Made by a program: the position numbers and the translations under genes. This document shows positions 18,535-28,000 of a stretch of 64,000 bases of DNA, piece by piece; the stretch's first letter is position 1; the number at the start of each line of letters is the position of its first letter. The notes under the pieces are model-generated. The model searched no databases. It saw nothing but the letters and a program-made list of their open reading frames with translations, and was not told where the DNA came from. Source of the stretch: Streptomyces sp. SID12501 (GTDB lineage: Bacteria > Actinomycetota > Actinomycetes > Streptomycetales > Streptomycetaceae); assembly GCF_010550245.1 (NCBI RefSeq), contig NZ_JAAGLU010000017.1, positions 62,001 to 126,000 on the forward strand. Reading direction: 5' to 3'.

Positions 18535-18600
18535 CGCGTGGGGGCTGGTCGCGCAGTTCCCCGCGCCCCTGAAAAGCGGGGCTGCGCCCCTGCCTTTCAG
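18535..18600. repeat. Streptomyces-type GC-rich palindromic intergenic repeat
   Basis: The stretch GGGGCTGGTCGCGCAGTTCC and the following CGCGCCCCTGAAAAGCGGGG / CTGCGCCCC is of the kind scattered between genes in many Streptomyces genomes. It can form GC-rich hairpins (for example GCCCC-loop-GGGGC) and lies between the binding-protein and permease genes of one operon. Confidence 0.75.
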
Positions 18601-18644
18601 CGGCACAGCCAGCCCACGTCCACGTCGCACGGCAGAGGAGAGCC

Positions 18645-19607
18645 ATGCAGGTGAAGGCGGCTGACCCGACGGCGGCCCAACCCCGGACCCGGCCGGAACC
18701 CCAGGTCCCCCCGCCTCGCACGACCGCACCCCGATGGAGGTCCCGCAAAGTACAGGGCCTCGCCTACGCCACCCCCACGGCAGTGTTCGTCACCGTCTTC
18801 TTCCTGCTGCCCCTGCTCCTCGTCGGCCAGATGTCCCTCAGCGACTGGCCGCTCCTGGCCGGCGACCGGGGGATCAACGCCCCCGAGAACTACACCGACG
18901 CCACCGACACCACCCTGTTCTGGCCGGCGGTCCGCTTCACGCTCCTCTACACCGTGATCGTCACGGTCGTCCTCCTCGGACTCGCCCTTCTCCTCGCCCT
19001 GCTGGTGCAGGAGTCCCGCCCGGCGGCGGGTTTCTTCCGTACCGTCTACTTCCTGCCCAGCGCCCTCGGACTCGCCTCCGCATCCCTGCTGTTCTGGGGT
19101 TTGTACAGCCCCAGCACCGGACCCCTCAGCCGCATCCTGGAGCACCTGGGCCTCGTCGACGACCCGGTGTCCTTCCTCGGCACCCCGACCTCCGCCCTCC
19201 TCTCGACCGTCTTCCTCATCGTCTGGAAGTTCGCCGGGTTCTACATGCTGATCCTCCTCGTGGGCCTCCAGCGCATCCCCCACGAGGTGTTCGAGGCGGC
19301 CCGGATGGACGGCGCGAGCCGGGGCCAGATCTTCCGCTCCATCACGCTGCCGTTGCTGCGCCCGTCCCTCGCGCTGACACTGCTGCTCTGCGTGACCGGA
19401 TCGCTGCTCGCCTTCGACCAGTTCTTCGTCCTCACCAAGGGCGGACCGGACAACAGCACGGTCACCGTCGTCCAGTTGATCTACCGGGAGGCCTTCCAGC
19501 GGATGAACCTCGGTACGGCGGCGGCCCTTTCGGTGATCGTGCTCGGCGTGCTCCTCCTGCTCAACGCCCTCCAGTTCCGCGGCCTGCGCCGCGCCGACGA
19601 GTCATGA
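18645..19607 (+). CDS. Sugar ABC transporter permease, MalF type (second system)
   Basis: 320-residue inner-membrane permease with a Pro/Arg-rich cytoplasmic N-terminus (about 1-35), a first transmembrane helix near 42-65 and five more. The EAA loop is HEVFEAARMDGASRGQIFRS. The ATG is preceded by GGAGAG. It pairs with the permease at 19654 and the binding protein at 17183. The gap to the binding-protein gene holds a hairpin-forming repeat. Confidence 0.93.
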   Translation: MQVKAADPTAAQPRTRPEPQVPPPRTTAPRWRSRKVQGLAYATPTAVFVTVFFLLPLLLVGQMSLSDWPLLAGDRGINAPENYTDATDTTLFWPAVRFTLLYTVIVTVVLLGLALLLALLVQESRPAAGFFRTVYFLPSALGLASASLLFWGLYSPSTGPLSRILEHLGLVDDPVSFLGTPTSALLSTVFLIVWKFAGFYMLILLVGLQRIPHEVFEAARMDGASRGQIFRSITLPLLRPSLALTLLLCVTGSLLAFDQFFVLTKGGPDNSTVTVVQLIYREAFQRMNLGTAAALSVIVLGVLLLLNALQFRGLRRADES

Positions 19608-19653
19608 GCCGACGAGTCATGAGAGCCCGTACACCAGCGGAAGGGAGACCACG

Positions 19654-20475
19654 GTGCTGACCCGCGCCCTCGGCCGTACGCCCTACTACGTCGTCGCCGG
19701 AGGGCTGGCCGTCATCTTCCTCTTCCCCCTGGTGTGGAACGCCTGGGCCTCGGTCAGCGGCCAACCCGGGACCGCACAGGAGTCCGGCTACGGCCTCGGC
19801 AACTACCGGACGCTCCTCGACTACGACGCGGGCCTGTGGCAGTACTTCCTCAACAGCACCGTCGTCTCCGTACTCACCGTCGTCCTGACCCTCGGAGTGT
19901 CCCTGCTGGGCGGCTACGCCTTCGCCCGCTTCGACTTCCCCGGCAAGAACCTGCTGTTCCTGCTCACTCTGGCCATCCTCATGGTTCCGTACGCCACCCT
20001 CCTCATCCCCCTTTACGTCCTGCTCGGCCGACTCCACCTCCAGAACTCACTGATCGGGCTGAGCCTCGTCCTGGCCATGTTCCAACTGCCGTTCGCCACC
20101 TTCATGATGCGGATCTCCTTCGAGGCGATACCGCGCGAACTGGAGGAGTCGGCGCTCGTCGACGGCTGCGGTACGGCGGGCGCACTGCGCCGGGTGCTTC
20201 TGCCCGCCGTACGACCGGGGTTGATCACCGTCGGCCTGTTCGCGTTCCTCGCGGCCTGGAACGACTTCATCGCCCCGCTGATCCTGATTTCCGACAGCGA
20301 GAAGGCCCCGCTGCCGCTGGCCGTGGCCAACCTCCGGCAGCAGAGCATGGGCGCCGTCGACTACGGCGCCACCGAAGCCGGGGTGGTGGTCCTCGCCGTG
20401 CCCTGTCTCCTCCTCTTCCTGCTGCTGCAACGGCACTACGTACGAGGCTTCATGTCGGGCGCACTGAAGGGCTGA
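19654..20475 (+). CDS. Sugar ABC transporter permease, MalG type (second system)
   Basis: 273-residue permease from a GTG with GAAGGGAG upstream. It has six predicted transmembrane helices, the first at about 10-30, and the EAA loop RELEESALVDGCGTAGALRR. It completes the second CUT1 importer. A short gap of 25 bp leads to the GH127 gene, so they are co-transcribed. Confidence 0.93.
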   Translation: MLTRALGRTPYYVVAGGLAVIFLFPLVWNAWASVSGQPGTAQESGYGLGNYRTLLDYDAGLWQYFLNSTVVSVLTVVLTLGVSLLGGYAFARFDFPGKNLLFLLTLAILMVPYATLLIPLYVLLGRLHLQNSLIGLSLVLAMFQLPFATFMMRISFEAIPRELEESALVDGCGTAGALRRVLLPAVRPGLITVGLFAFLAAWNDFIAPLILISDSEKAPLPLAVANLRQQSMGAVDYGATEAGVVVLAVPCLLLFLLLQRHYVRGFMSGALKG

Positions 20476-20500
20476 CCAACCGGATGAAAGGCATCAATTG

Positions 20501-22447
20501 GTGAGCGATAACCGAGAGTTGTCGACCGTGCTGCCCGTGGCACCGACCCGGGGACGACTGCGTCCGCTGGGCCTGGACGAGGTCAGGATCACCGGCGGTT
20601 TCTGGGCCGGGCGCCGGGAGGTCAACGCCACCGCCACCCTCGCCCACTGCCGCGACTGGATGGAACGCGTCGGCTGGACCGGCAACTTCCGGGCCGTCGC
20701 CGAGGGGCGTGTTCAACAAGACCGGCGGGGACGGGAGTTCGCGGACTCCGAGATCTACAAGCTCCTCGAAGCGATGGCCTGGCAATCAGGCACAGGCACC
20801 GGTACCGCGCTCGACCAGGACATTGCCGCGCTCGCCGTGGCCGTCGCATCCGCCCAGGAACCGGACGGCTACCTGAACACCGCCTTCGGCCACCCCGGAC
20901 AGCAGCCCCGCTACAGCGACCTCGAATGGGGTCACGAACTGTACTGCTACGGGCACCTGATCCAGGCGGGCGTCGCCCAGGCCCGCGCCCGGGGCGAGGG
21001 CGAACTGACGAAGATCGCCCGACGCGCCGCCGACCACATCTGCGCAACCTTCGGCCGGGGCGGCATCGAGCGCGTCTGCGGCCACCCGGAGATCGAGACG
21101 GCCCTCGTGGAACTGGCCCGGCTGACGGGCGAGGAGCGCTACCTCGACCAGGCGGCCCTGTTCATCGACCGCCGAGGCCACGGCACCCTCGCCGACGGCG
21201 AGTTCGGCCGCGTCTACCACCAGGACGACCTGCCGGTACGGGAGGCCACGGTGCTGCGCGGCCACGCCGTCCGCGCCCTCTACCTGGCGTCCGGAGCGGT
21301 CGACGTTGCCGTGGAGACCGGCGACGAGGAACTGCTCGCGGCGGTCGTACGTCAGTGGGAGGCGACGGTCGCCCGGCGCACCTATCTGACCGGCGGCATG
21401 GGCTCCCACCACCGGGACGAGGCATTCGGCGACGACTTCGTCCTCCCGCCCGACCGCGCCTACTCGGAGACCTGCGCCGGCGTCGCCTCCGTACAACTCG
21501 CCTGGCGGCTGCTCCTGGCCACCGGCGACCCGCGCTATGCCGACCTCGCCGAGCGGACCCTGTTCAACGTGGTCGCCACCTCCCCGTCCGAGGACGGCCG
21601 GTCCTTCTTCTACGCCAACACCCTCCACCGGCGCCACCAGGGCCCCGTACCCGCCGCCGACGCCGTGAGCCCACGCGCCGAATCGAGCCTGCGCGCCCCC
21701 TGGTTCGCGGTGTCCTGCTGCCCGACGAACGTAGCACGCACCCTGGCCCAGCTCCCCGCTCACCTCGCCACGGCCGACGACCGGGGCATCCAGCTCCACC
21801 AGTACGCCGACGCGCAGATCACCACGTCCCTCACCGGCGGCCACGACATCGCCCTGCGCGTCCGCACCGACTACCCGTCCGGCGGCAACGTGACGGTACG
21901 GATCGACCGCTCGTCCCCGGCCCGCCCCTGGACCCTGTCGCTGCGCGTCCCCGCGTGGACGGAGGACGCCACGGCCTACCTGGTCGACCCGGACGGCACC
22001 TGCCGTACGGTCGGCCCGGGCACCGCCGAGATCACCCGGCTCTTCCTTCCCGGCGACGAGATCCGGCTCGAACTGCCTGTGGCGCCACGGTGGATGGCCC
22101 CTGACCCGCGCATCGACGCCGTACGAGGCACGGTCGCCGTCCAGCGCGGCCCGCTCGTCTACTGCGCGGAGTCCGTGGACCTGCCCGACGGTCGTGAGGT
22201 GGACGCCGTACGGGTGGATCCGTCGGCCGAGCCGGTGGACGGGCCGGAGGGCACCGGCACTGTGGTCGCGCCGGGCGAGCTCGTCGAACAGGACGGTCCC
22301 GGCGACCCCGTATGGCCGTACCGGCCACTCGACCGAGCGACCGATTCCGCCGCCGAGGGCACGGGAATCGTCCTGGTCCCCTACAACTCCTGGGCGAACC
22401 GCGGCCCTTCGACGATGCGCGTCTGGCTGCCGACCACAGAAACGTAG
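20501..22447 (+). CDS. GH127 beta-L-arabinofuranosidase, cytoplasmic type
   Basis: 648 residues from the GTG at 20501 (GAAAGG eight bases upstream); a TTG one codon earlier is the alternative. There is no signal peptide, and the length fits the HypBA1 type of GH127. The zinc/cysteine active site is recognisable: Glu323 and Cys325 in YSETCAG, and Cys406-Cys407 in SCCPTNVAR. In characterised GH127 enzymes the equivalent Glu and three Cys bind zinc and one Cys is the nucleophile. The protein would release beta-L-arabinofuranose from imported oligosaccharides. It is last in the binding-protein/permease operon. A broken relative of the same family begins right after its stop codon. Confidence 0.92.
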   Translation: MSDNRELSTVLPVAPTRGRLRPLGLDEVRITGGFWAGRREVNATATLAHCRDWMERVGWTGNFRAVAEGRVQQDRRGREFADSEIYKLLEAMAWQSGTGTGTALDQDIAALAVAVASAQEPDGYLNTAFGHPGQQPRYSDLEWGHELYCYGHLIQAGVAQARARGEGELTKIARRAADHICATFGRGGIERVCGHPEIETALVELARLTGEERYLDQAALFIDRRGHGTLADGEFGRVYHQDDLPVREATVLRGHAVRALYLASGAVDVAVETGDEELLAAVVRQWEATVARRTYLTGGMGSHHRDEAFGDDFVLPPDRAYSETCAGVASVQLAWRLLLATGDPRYADLAERTLFNVVATSPSEDGRSFFYANTLHRRHQGPVPAADAVSPRAESSLRAPWFAVSCCPTNVARTLAQLPAHLATADDRGIQLHQYADAQITTSLTGGHDIALRVRTDYPSGGNVTVRIDRSSPARPWTLSLRVPAWTEDATAYLVDPDGTCRTVGPGTAEITRLFLPGDEIRLELPVAPRWMAPDPRIDAVRGTVAVQRGPLVYCAESVDLPDGREVDAVRVDPSAEPVDGPEGTGTVVAPGELVEQDGPGDPVWPYRPLDRATDSAAEGTGIVLVPYNSWANRGPSTMRVWLPTTET

Positions 22448-22762
22448 ATCCAGAGCACCCTGACGTTCCGCGAGGGCGGCGACGGCAGCCTCGACCTGAA
22501 ACTCCGGGTGCCGTCCTGGGTCACGGGAGGCTTCACCGTCACGGTCAACGGGGTTCCGCAGTCGGCCGGGGCCGCACCCGGGCTACCTCACCCTGAGCAG
22601 GAACTGGCAGCGCGGTGACCGGATCACCGTCTCCGCCCCGTACCGACGGCGCGTCGAACGGGCCCTGGACGATCCCACGGTCCAGTCGGTGTTCTACGGT
22701 CCGGTCCTGCTGGTGGCCCGGAGCCAGACCACGACCCGGAGGTGCGGAGCGCCGGAGTTCAC
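22448..22762 (+). pseudogene. GH127 (DUF1680) C-terminal remnant, part 1
   Basis: Directly after the intact GH127 stop, the sequence reads as the C-terminal beta domain of a secreted-type DUF1680/GH127 protein (LDLKLRVPSWVTGGFTV, then YLTLSRNWQRGDRITV, then SVFYGPVLLVARS). A one-base frameshift near 22585 separates the first two pieces. The N-terminal two-thirds is absent. The fragment stops at the left end of the IS element and resumes at 24595. Confidence 0.82.
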
Positions 22763-22781
22763 TGCGTCTCGGGACACCGGC

Positions 22782-23210
22782 TCAAACGGGCCGCTGCTGG
22801 TTCTCGATGTACTGGCGGACGGCGGTCAGGGGTGCGCCGCCGCAGGAGCCTGCGAAGTAGGAGCCGGACCAGAAGTGTCCGCCCCATAGGTGGCGGCGGA
22901 CGTGGGTGTCGTACTCCTGGCGGAGGTATCGGGAACTGACGCCCTTGAGGGAGTTGACCAGCTTGGAAAGCTGGACCTTGGGCGGGTAGTGGACGAGCAG
23001 GTGTACGTGGTCCTCTTCGCCGTTGAACTGTTTCAGCTCGGCCTCGAAGTCGGTGCAGACCTCCCGCATGATCTCTTCGGTGCGCGTCAGCATGGCATCG
23101 GTGAACGCGTTCCGTCGGTATTTGGTGACGAAAACCAAGTGGACGTGCAGGTTGTAGACAACATGACGACCGGTTCTGACATCGGGATTAGGGTTCCATC
23201 GTGGTGACAT
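22782..23210 (-). CDS. tnpA: IS200/IS605 TnpA, Y1 HUH transposase
   Basis: 142-residue single-strand transposase of the Y1 REP/IS200 family, full length for the family. The HUH metal motif is H68-V-H70 (in EEDHVHLLVHYPP) and the catalytic tyrosine is probably Y134 in AVRQYIENQ. LVFVTKYRR near the start and HLWGGHFWSGSYF are family-typical. Known members act as dimers to cut and rejoin the top strand at hairpin-marked ends during replication. No frameshift or stop is visible, so it is probably functional. It is transcribed away from tnpB. Confidence 0.93.
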   Translation of the reverse strand: MSPRWNPNPDVRTGRHVVYNLHVHLVFVTKYRRNAFTDAMLTRTEEIMREVCTDFEAELKQFNGEEDHVHLLVHYPPKVQLSKLVNSLKGVSSRYLRQEYDTHVRRHLWGGHFWSGSYFAGSCGGAPLTAVRQYIENQQRPV

Positions 23211-23233
23211 GAACCAAATGATACGGTGCTCGC

Positions 23234-24556
23234 GTGAGCAGCGAACTTGCTTGGGAGAAGCGGCAGTTCGGGCATCGTGCCCGTCTGGCGCTGACGCCTG
23301 CGCAGGTCCTGCTCATGGATGGGCAGGCCCACGCCGCCCGTGCGATGTGGAATCAGATCCACGACCTGTGGCAGATGACGCCGAAGTGCCGGCGTTCGCT
23401 GTCCCGCATGGACCAGACGTTGCGGCAGGCCCGTAAAGAGATCGACTGGTACGGGGTCCTTCCCGCGCAGGCCGCGCAGGCGGTCCTCAGGACGTACCTG
23501 CAGGCGTGGAAAAACTGCTGGGACGGCCGGGCTGAGGAACCCAACTTCAAGGCCCGTACCCGGTCGGTGATGTCCGTGGACGTCCCGCAGGGACGCGACC
23601 TCCAGATCAAGCGGGTGCACCGCCGATGGGGCATGGTCAACATTCCCAGGATCGGCCGTGTCCGGTTCCGCTGGACGAAGGATCTCCCCGTCGGCAAAGC
23701 CGCGAACAAGGAGAACCGCATCACCGGGGCACGGCTCGTCAAGGATGCGCTCGGCTGGCACATCGCCTTCCGTATCCAGACCCTGGAACCCAGGCCCGCC
23801 CCGCACGCCGGCCCCGAGGTCGGCATCGACGTCGGGGTGAACCTGCCCCTCGCCCTGTCCGACGGTAACCATCAGGACCACGGGCGTGTGCCCCGACTCC
23901 CGGACGCAACCGCCGACCGCGACAAGTGGTTGAACCCCGACGAGAAAGCCAGGCTCCTCCGCCTGGAACAGCGGGCCGCACACCGCAAGAGCTTCCGCAA
24001 ACCCACCGAGCGCGGCTCGAAGCGGCTGCGTTCCACCTACGACCAGATCAAGCAGCTCCGCGCAAGAGCCACGCGCCGCGCCGTTGACTGGCAGCACCGG
24101 ACCACCACCGGCCTCGCCCGCCAGTACGGCACGGTTGTGGTCGAAGCACTCACCATCACGAACATGGTCAAGTCCGCCAGGGGCACCACCGAGGAACCCG
24201 GGAAGAACGTCGCGCAGAAGTCCGGCCTCAACCGCTCCATCAGCCAAGAAGCATGGGGCCGCACCGTGACACAGCTGGCGTACAAGACCGCTCGCCAGGG
24301 CGGCACCCTGCACAAGGTCCCGGCCCCGAACACCTCCCGGCGCTGCTCGGCCTGCGGGTTCATCACCCCCGGCAGCCGCGAAGACCAGGCCACGTTCGTA
24401 TGCAAGAACCCGGACTGCGGATGGGAAGGCAACGCCGACCACAACGCAGCCCGGAACGTCTTGCACCTGTACCGGACGGGCCACGCGCTCGTCCCGGCTG
24501 CCGGAAGGGCAGTCGCAAGGCGCACCCGTGGCGTCAAACCCACCACCGCAAGGTAG
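23234..24556 (+). CDS. tnpB: TnpB, RNA-guided RuvC nuclease of the IS605 element
   Basis: 440 residues from a GTG. The RuvC triad is complete: D199 in GIDVGVNLPL, E304 in VVVEALTITN, and D402 in NADHNAARNV. The zinc ribbon has C371-x2-C374 and C390-x4-C395. The N-terminal half contains the helical/wedge regions typical of TnpB. In characterised relatives TnpB uses a right-end-derived guide RNA to cut the empty donor or target site next to the transposon-associated motif, helping the element persist. All key residues being present suggests an active nuclease. Its 3' end runs into the right-end hairpin, as expected for the guide-RNA scaffold. Confidence 0.93.
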   Translation: MSSELAWEKRQFGHRARLALTPAQVLLMDGQAHAARAMWNQIHDLWQMTPKCRRSLSRMDQTLRQARKEIDWYGVLPAQAAQAVLRTYLQAWKNCWDGRAEEPNFKARTRSVMSVDVPQGRDLQIKRVHRRWGMVNIPRIGRVRFRWTKDLPVGKAANKENRITGARLVKDALGWHIAFRIQTLEPRPAPHAGPEVGIDVGVNLPLALSDGNHQDHGRVPRLPDATADRDKWLNPDEKARLLRLEQRAAHRKSFRKPTERGSKRLRSTYDQIKQLRARATRRAVDWQHRTTTGLARQYGTVVVEALTITNMVKSARGTTEEPGKNVAQKSGLNRSISQEAWGRTVTQLAYKTARQGGTLHKVPAPNTSRRCSACGFITPGSREDQATFVCKNPDCGWEGNADHNAARNVLHLYRTGHALVPAAGRAVARRTRGVKPTTAR

Positions 24557-24594
24557 GTAGGAATCTCCCCCGTTCACAGGGCAGAGAACTTCAA
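24450..24594 (+). ncRNA. Predicted reRNA (omega-RNA) scaffold of TnpB
   Basis: In known IS605-type systems the guide scaffold covers the 3' end of tnpB and the right end, and the following host bases are the guide. Here the hairpin near 24565-24587 and terminal TCAA would be the scaffold end, and the guide would start at 24595 within the split GH127 gene. The 5' limit is a guess. Confidence 0.4.
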
Positions 24595-24966
24595 AAGGAC
24601 TTCACGCTGCAGGGCGACCTCGCCGCCTCGGTCAAACCAGAGGGCCGCCCGCTGCACTTCACCACGCACGGCCTGACCCTGGCCCCGTTCCACATCGCGG
24701 ACACCGCCCGCTACCACGCCTACTTCAGGCGTTCCGAGCCCGTCGTCGTGTTCGGCACGGCCACCTCCGGGGTGCCCAACCGCGCCCGCACGGACGGACT
24801 GACCTTCCTCGACGTGCTCTGGGCGCGGGCTCCCTTCGTCACCCAGGGGGCCTTCGTCGACGCGGTCCGGGCCCTCGCCGACAGCTGGCTGTCCCAGGGG
24901 CTGTTGAGCCGGACCGAGCGGGACGCGGTCGTCGCCGCCGCCGTCCGGGCGAACCTGACGCGCTGA
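24595..24966 (+). pseudogene. GH127 (DUF1680) C-terminal remnant, part 2
   Basis: The frame resumes immediately after the IS right end with KDFTLQGDLAASV and continues through LHFTTHGLTLAPFHIADT and TFLDVLWARAPFVTQGAF to a stop at 24966. This is the far C-terminal part of secreted-type GH127/DUF1680 proteins. Joined to part 1 it gives about 230 residues of a protein that is normally several times longer. Confidence 0.82.
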
Positions 24967-24971
24967 CGGCC

Positions 24972-25005
24972 GGAGGGAGAGGAACCGAGCGGTTCCCCTC
25001 CCTCC
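24972..25005. terminator. Bidirectional hairpin terminator
   Basis: A 15-bp stem with one mismatch (24972-24986 with 24991-25005) and a GAGC loop lies between the converging GH127 remnant and the GH30 gene end at 25016. Confidence 0.7.
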
Positions 25006-25015
25006 GAGCGTGCCC

Positions 25016-28000
25016 TCAGCGTCGTACGAGTGTGATCCGGTACGTCGTCGTCCGCGTCCCGTCCTCACCGGTCACCGTGACGACCGCCGACGTCCGGCCG
25101 TGGTCGCGTACCTTCTCGACCGTGACGTCGGCGTAGGGGTCGCGAGCCGTCGCCGTGACCTCGGCCCGCACCGAATCGCCGGTCGCGACCCGGTAGTCGG
25201 TCGTCGCCGGGTCGAAGGACGCGACCGGCACGCCGGCCACCTCGATCGACGCGGCGGCCGAATCCGAGGCGACACCCGGCGACTTGGCGTACACCTCGAG
25301 CTCGCTCATGGTGATGTAACCGCCCTGACGTGCCGTCATGACCACCCGCACCCCGGCCGCAGGGCCCGCCGTCAGCGGTACGTCGATCACCGGCGCGCCC
25401 TCGGTCCCGACCGGCACGGTGTCGCTCGCGTCGGTCCACGTGTCGCTGCCGGTCGCCCGCACCTGCACCTTGAGGCCGGCGGGGAAGGACGCGTTGGAGC
25501 CGTCCCGGTAGAAGCGCGCGACGACCCTGCTCAGATCGCGGGCCTTCGGCAGCGTGTACGTGATGGTGTCGGAAGCGTTCTTGGTGTTCCCCGACTTCCA
25601 GTTCGACCACGCCTTCTCGGTCAGATCGCCGTTGCGCAGCTTCTCCGCCGAGTAGCCGCTCTCGGTGAACGTGGCGGCGACGGAGACGTCCGAGTCGGGC
25701 GCGATGTTCGTCGCCACCGGCTCCGTGACCTGGACGCGTACGGTCGCGTCGGCCGTACCGCCGCCGACGATCCGCGCGACGCCGTGCAGGGTGACGGTAC
25801 CGGTCGCGCCGAACGCCCCCTCGGGCGCCGGATCCCAGGTGACCGGAAGGTCGGTCAGGCCGCCGTGCGCGCCGACACCGACGACCGTGGCGGGCAACTC
25901 CGGTTGCCCGCCCACGTAGGTCTTGGCGCGGCCGGGCAGTGTCGAGGCGATCGTGTCGACGGTGACGACCGCCGTCGCGGGGACGGTGCGCCCGAGCGCG
26001 TCGGTCGCCTCACCCCTGACCCGCACGGTCCCGGCCTTGCGCCAGGCCCGGTCCGACGGCAGATCCCACACCACGGGGAGCGTGCCCCGGGCACCGTCCG
26101 GGAACACCGGAGTCACTGTCGTCGGCAGTTCGGGCCGCAGGCCGGGGACGGTGAACGTCGTCGCGGGCTCGGTGCGCAGCACCGTCTCGTCGGGCACGGC
26201 CCAGCGCTGGTTCGTTGCCGAAGTCGGGGTGTACGTGGACACCTTCGCGCCGTCAGTGGAGGACTGCCCGGTGACGTCGAGCAGGCGGCCCGTGGCGGCG
26301 TTCACGAACGTCCAGGAGCCGTCGCCGGTGGTCGACAGGATCCACTGGGCGCCGCTGTCGGGCTCACCGTTCGCCGTGTCCGGGTTCTCCAGGACGGCCA
26401 CGTTGTCGCGCACGGCGAGTAGTTTCCCGGTGGTGGCGCTGGTGAGGGCGTAGCGTTCGCGGTTCTCGGTGCCGGGCGTCAACTGCTGTACGGACCAGAG
26501 CTGTTGGGGGTTGGCTGCGTCGGTCGTGCGGATGACGACGCCGGTGCCGTCGTCCGACGGGGCCAGCGACTTGCCGCTCTGGGTGCCCTGGAGCCGGTAG
26601 ACGTGCCCGGGCTGTACGAGGGCGGCGTCCTTCGCCACGCCGCTGACACCCTCGATCAGGAAGGTCGTCACCGACTTCGCGGGGACGGTGAGCGTCGCCG
26701 ACCGGTCGGTCACCCGGACCGGAGTGCCCCGCACCAGCGCGCCGTCGGCGCTCGTCACCACGGGCGTGACGGAGGCCTTCCGCGAGGCCTTGCCGAAGCG
26801 CGAGAGATCGAGCGTCACGGAACGCGCGGTCGTGCCGCTGTTCACGTGCACCGCCGTCGCCGCACGGCCGGACGCCTTCACGGCGGCGACGGTGGACGCG
26901 TCGTCGGTCTTCACGAAGTGGTCACCGGGCCGGATGTAGTGCGTGAAGTTCCGGATGGTGTGGAACTTGGAGTTGGTCTTGATCGGGCAGGTCTCCAGGG
27001 TGTCCGCCGCCGTGCAGTTGAACGGGATGTGGATGCTGCCCCAGTTCTTGCCGGCCGCCGCCTGCGGGATCGAGTCCTCGATCGGCTGCCAGAACACCCA
27101 GGCCGAGGGCTCCAGTTCACGCATGTCGTCGACCATGCGGGTGGCGATGCCGAGCCCCGGGTCCATGCTCGTGAAGTCGGATCCGGTACCCCAGTTGCCC
27201 TCGACCTCGCTCATCCACAGCTTCTTGTCGGCGCCCTTGGCGATGTCCCGGGCGCTGGTGCGCATTCCGGTGCCGTAGGTGTGCACGTTGAGCTGGTCGA
27301 CGGCGGCCCGGGCGTCGGCGCTGTAGGCGTTCCAGTTCTGGGTGAAGATGGTCGGGTTGGTCTCGTCCATCGCGGAGACGGTGGCGTCGGTCTTCGCTCC
27401 GGCGAGTGCCTTGTCGAGGGCCAGAACGACCTTCTGCTGGAGCGCCGGTCCGGCGTGCGCGCCTTCCTGCCGGCCGCCCGTGGGCTGACCGTCGGTGCCC
27501 AACTGGGTACCCCAGTAGTTGGTGTTGGGCTCGTTCAGCGGATCGATGGTGTCGAACCTGATGCCGTGCCGCTTCTCCATCTCCTCGGTCACCCGCACCA
27601 GATAGGCGGCGAACTCGTCGACACGGTCCGCGCGGATCTGGTCGGTGTTCGAGTCGAAGCCCCCGGAGACGTACCCGCTGACCGTCTGGAACCAGGGTGG
27701 CGAGTTGCTGAACGCCTCCCAGGTGGTGACCTTGTCCTTGACCTGGTCCACCCACCAGCGCTGGTTCGCGTCGGCGTCCCAGTTCCAGTCGTCCGGGTCG
27801 TTCGGGTCCCACCAGTCCATGTCCTTCTGGGTGGTGCCCTCGGGGGCCTTCCAGAAGCCCTCCATGGTCGCGCCGGCCTTCATGTAGTTCGTGCGGACGT
27901 CCGGGGCGTTGCCGCCGCCTATGTTGTAGCGCGCGATGTTGAGATCGAGCCCGTCCTCGCCGAACAGCATGTCCACGAGCCGTCTTCGGACGGGCTCCGG

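Larger units (their letters stand above)
22763..24594. mobile_element. IS200/IS605-family insertion sequence with divergent tnpA and tnpB
   Basis: About 1.83 kb with divergent tnpA and tnpB starts 23 bp apart, the IS605 layout. The element splits a GH127-like pseudogene. The left flank ends in TTCAC (22758-22762), a plausible target. The right end carries a hairpin (CTC-CCC pairing with GGG-GAG around 24565-24587) followed by TCAA at 24591-24594, the usual IS605-type right terminus. No direct repeats are expected for this family. Ends are assigned by resemblance and may be off by some bases; a second TTCAC inside the right hairpin (24573) is an alternative boundary mark. Confidence 0.85.

Noticed and set aside
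23234..24556. Cas12-type CRISPR effector
   Set aside because: The RuvC protein is TnpB: it is 440 residues, paired with an IS200-type TnpA, and there is no repeat-spacer array nearby.
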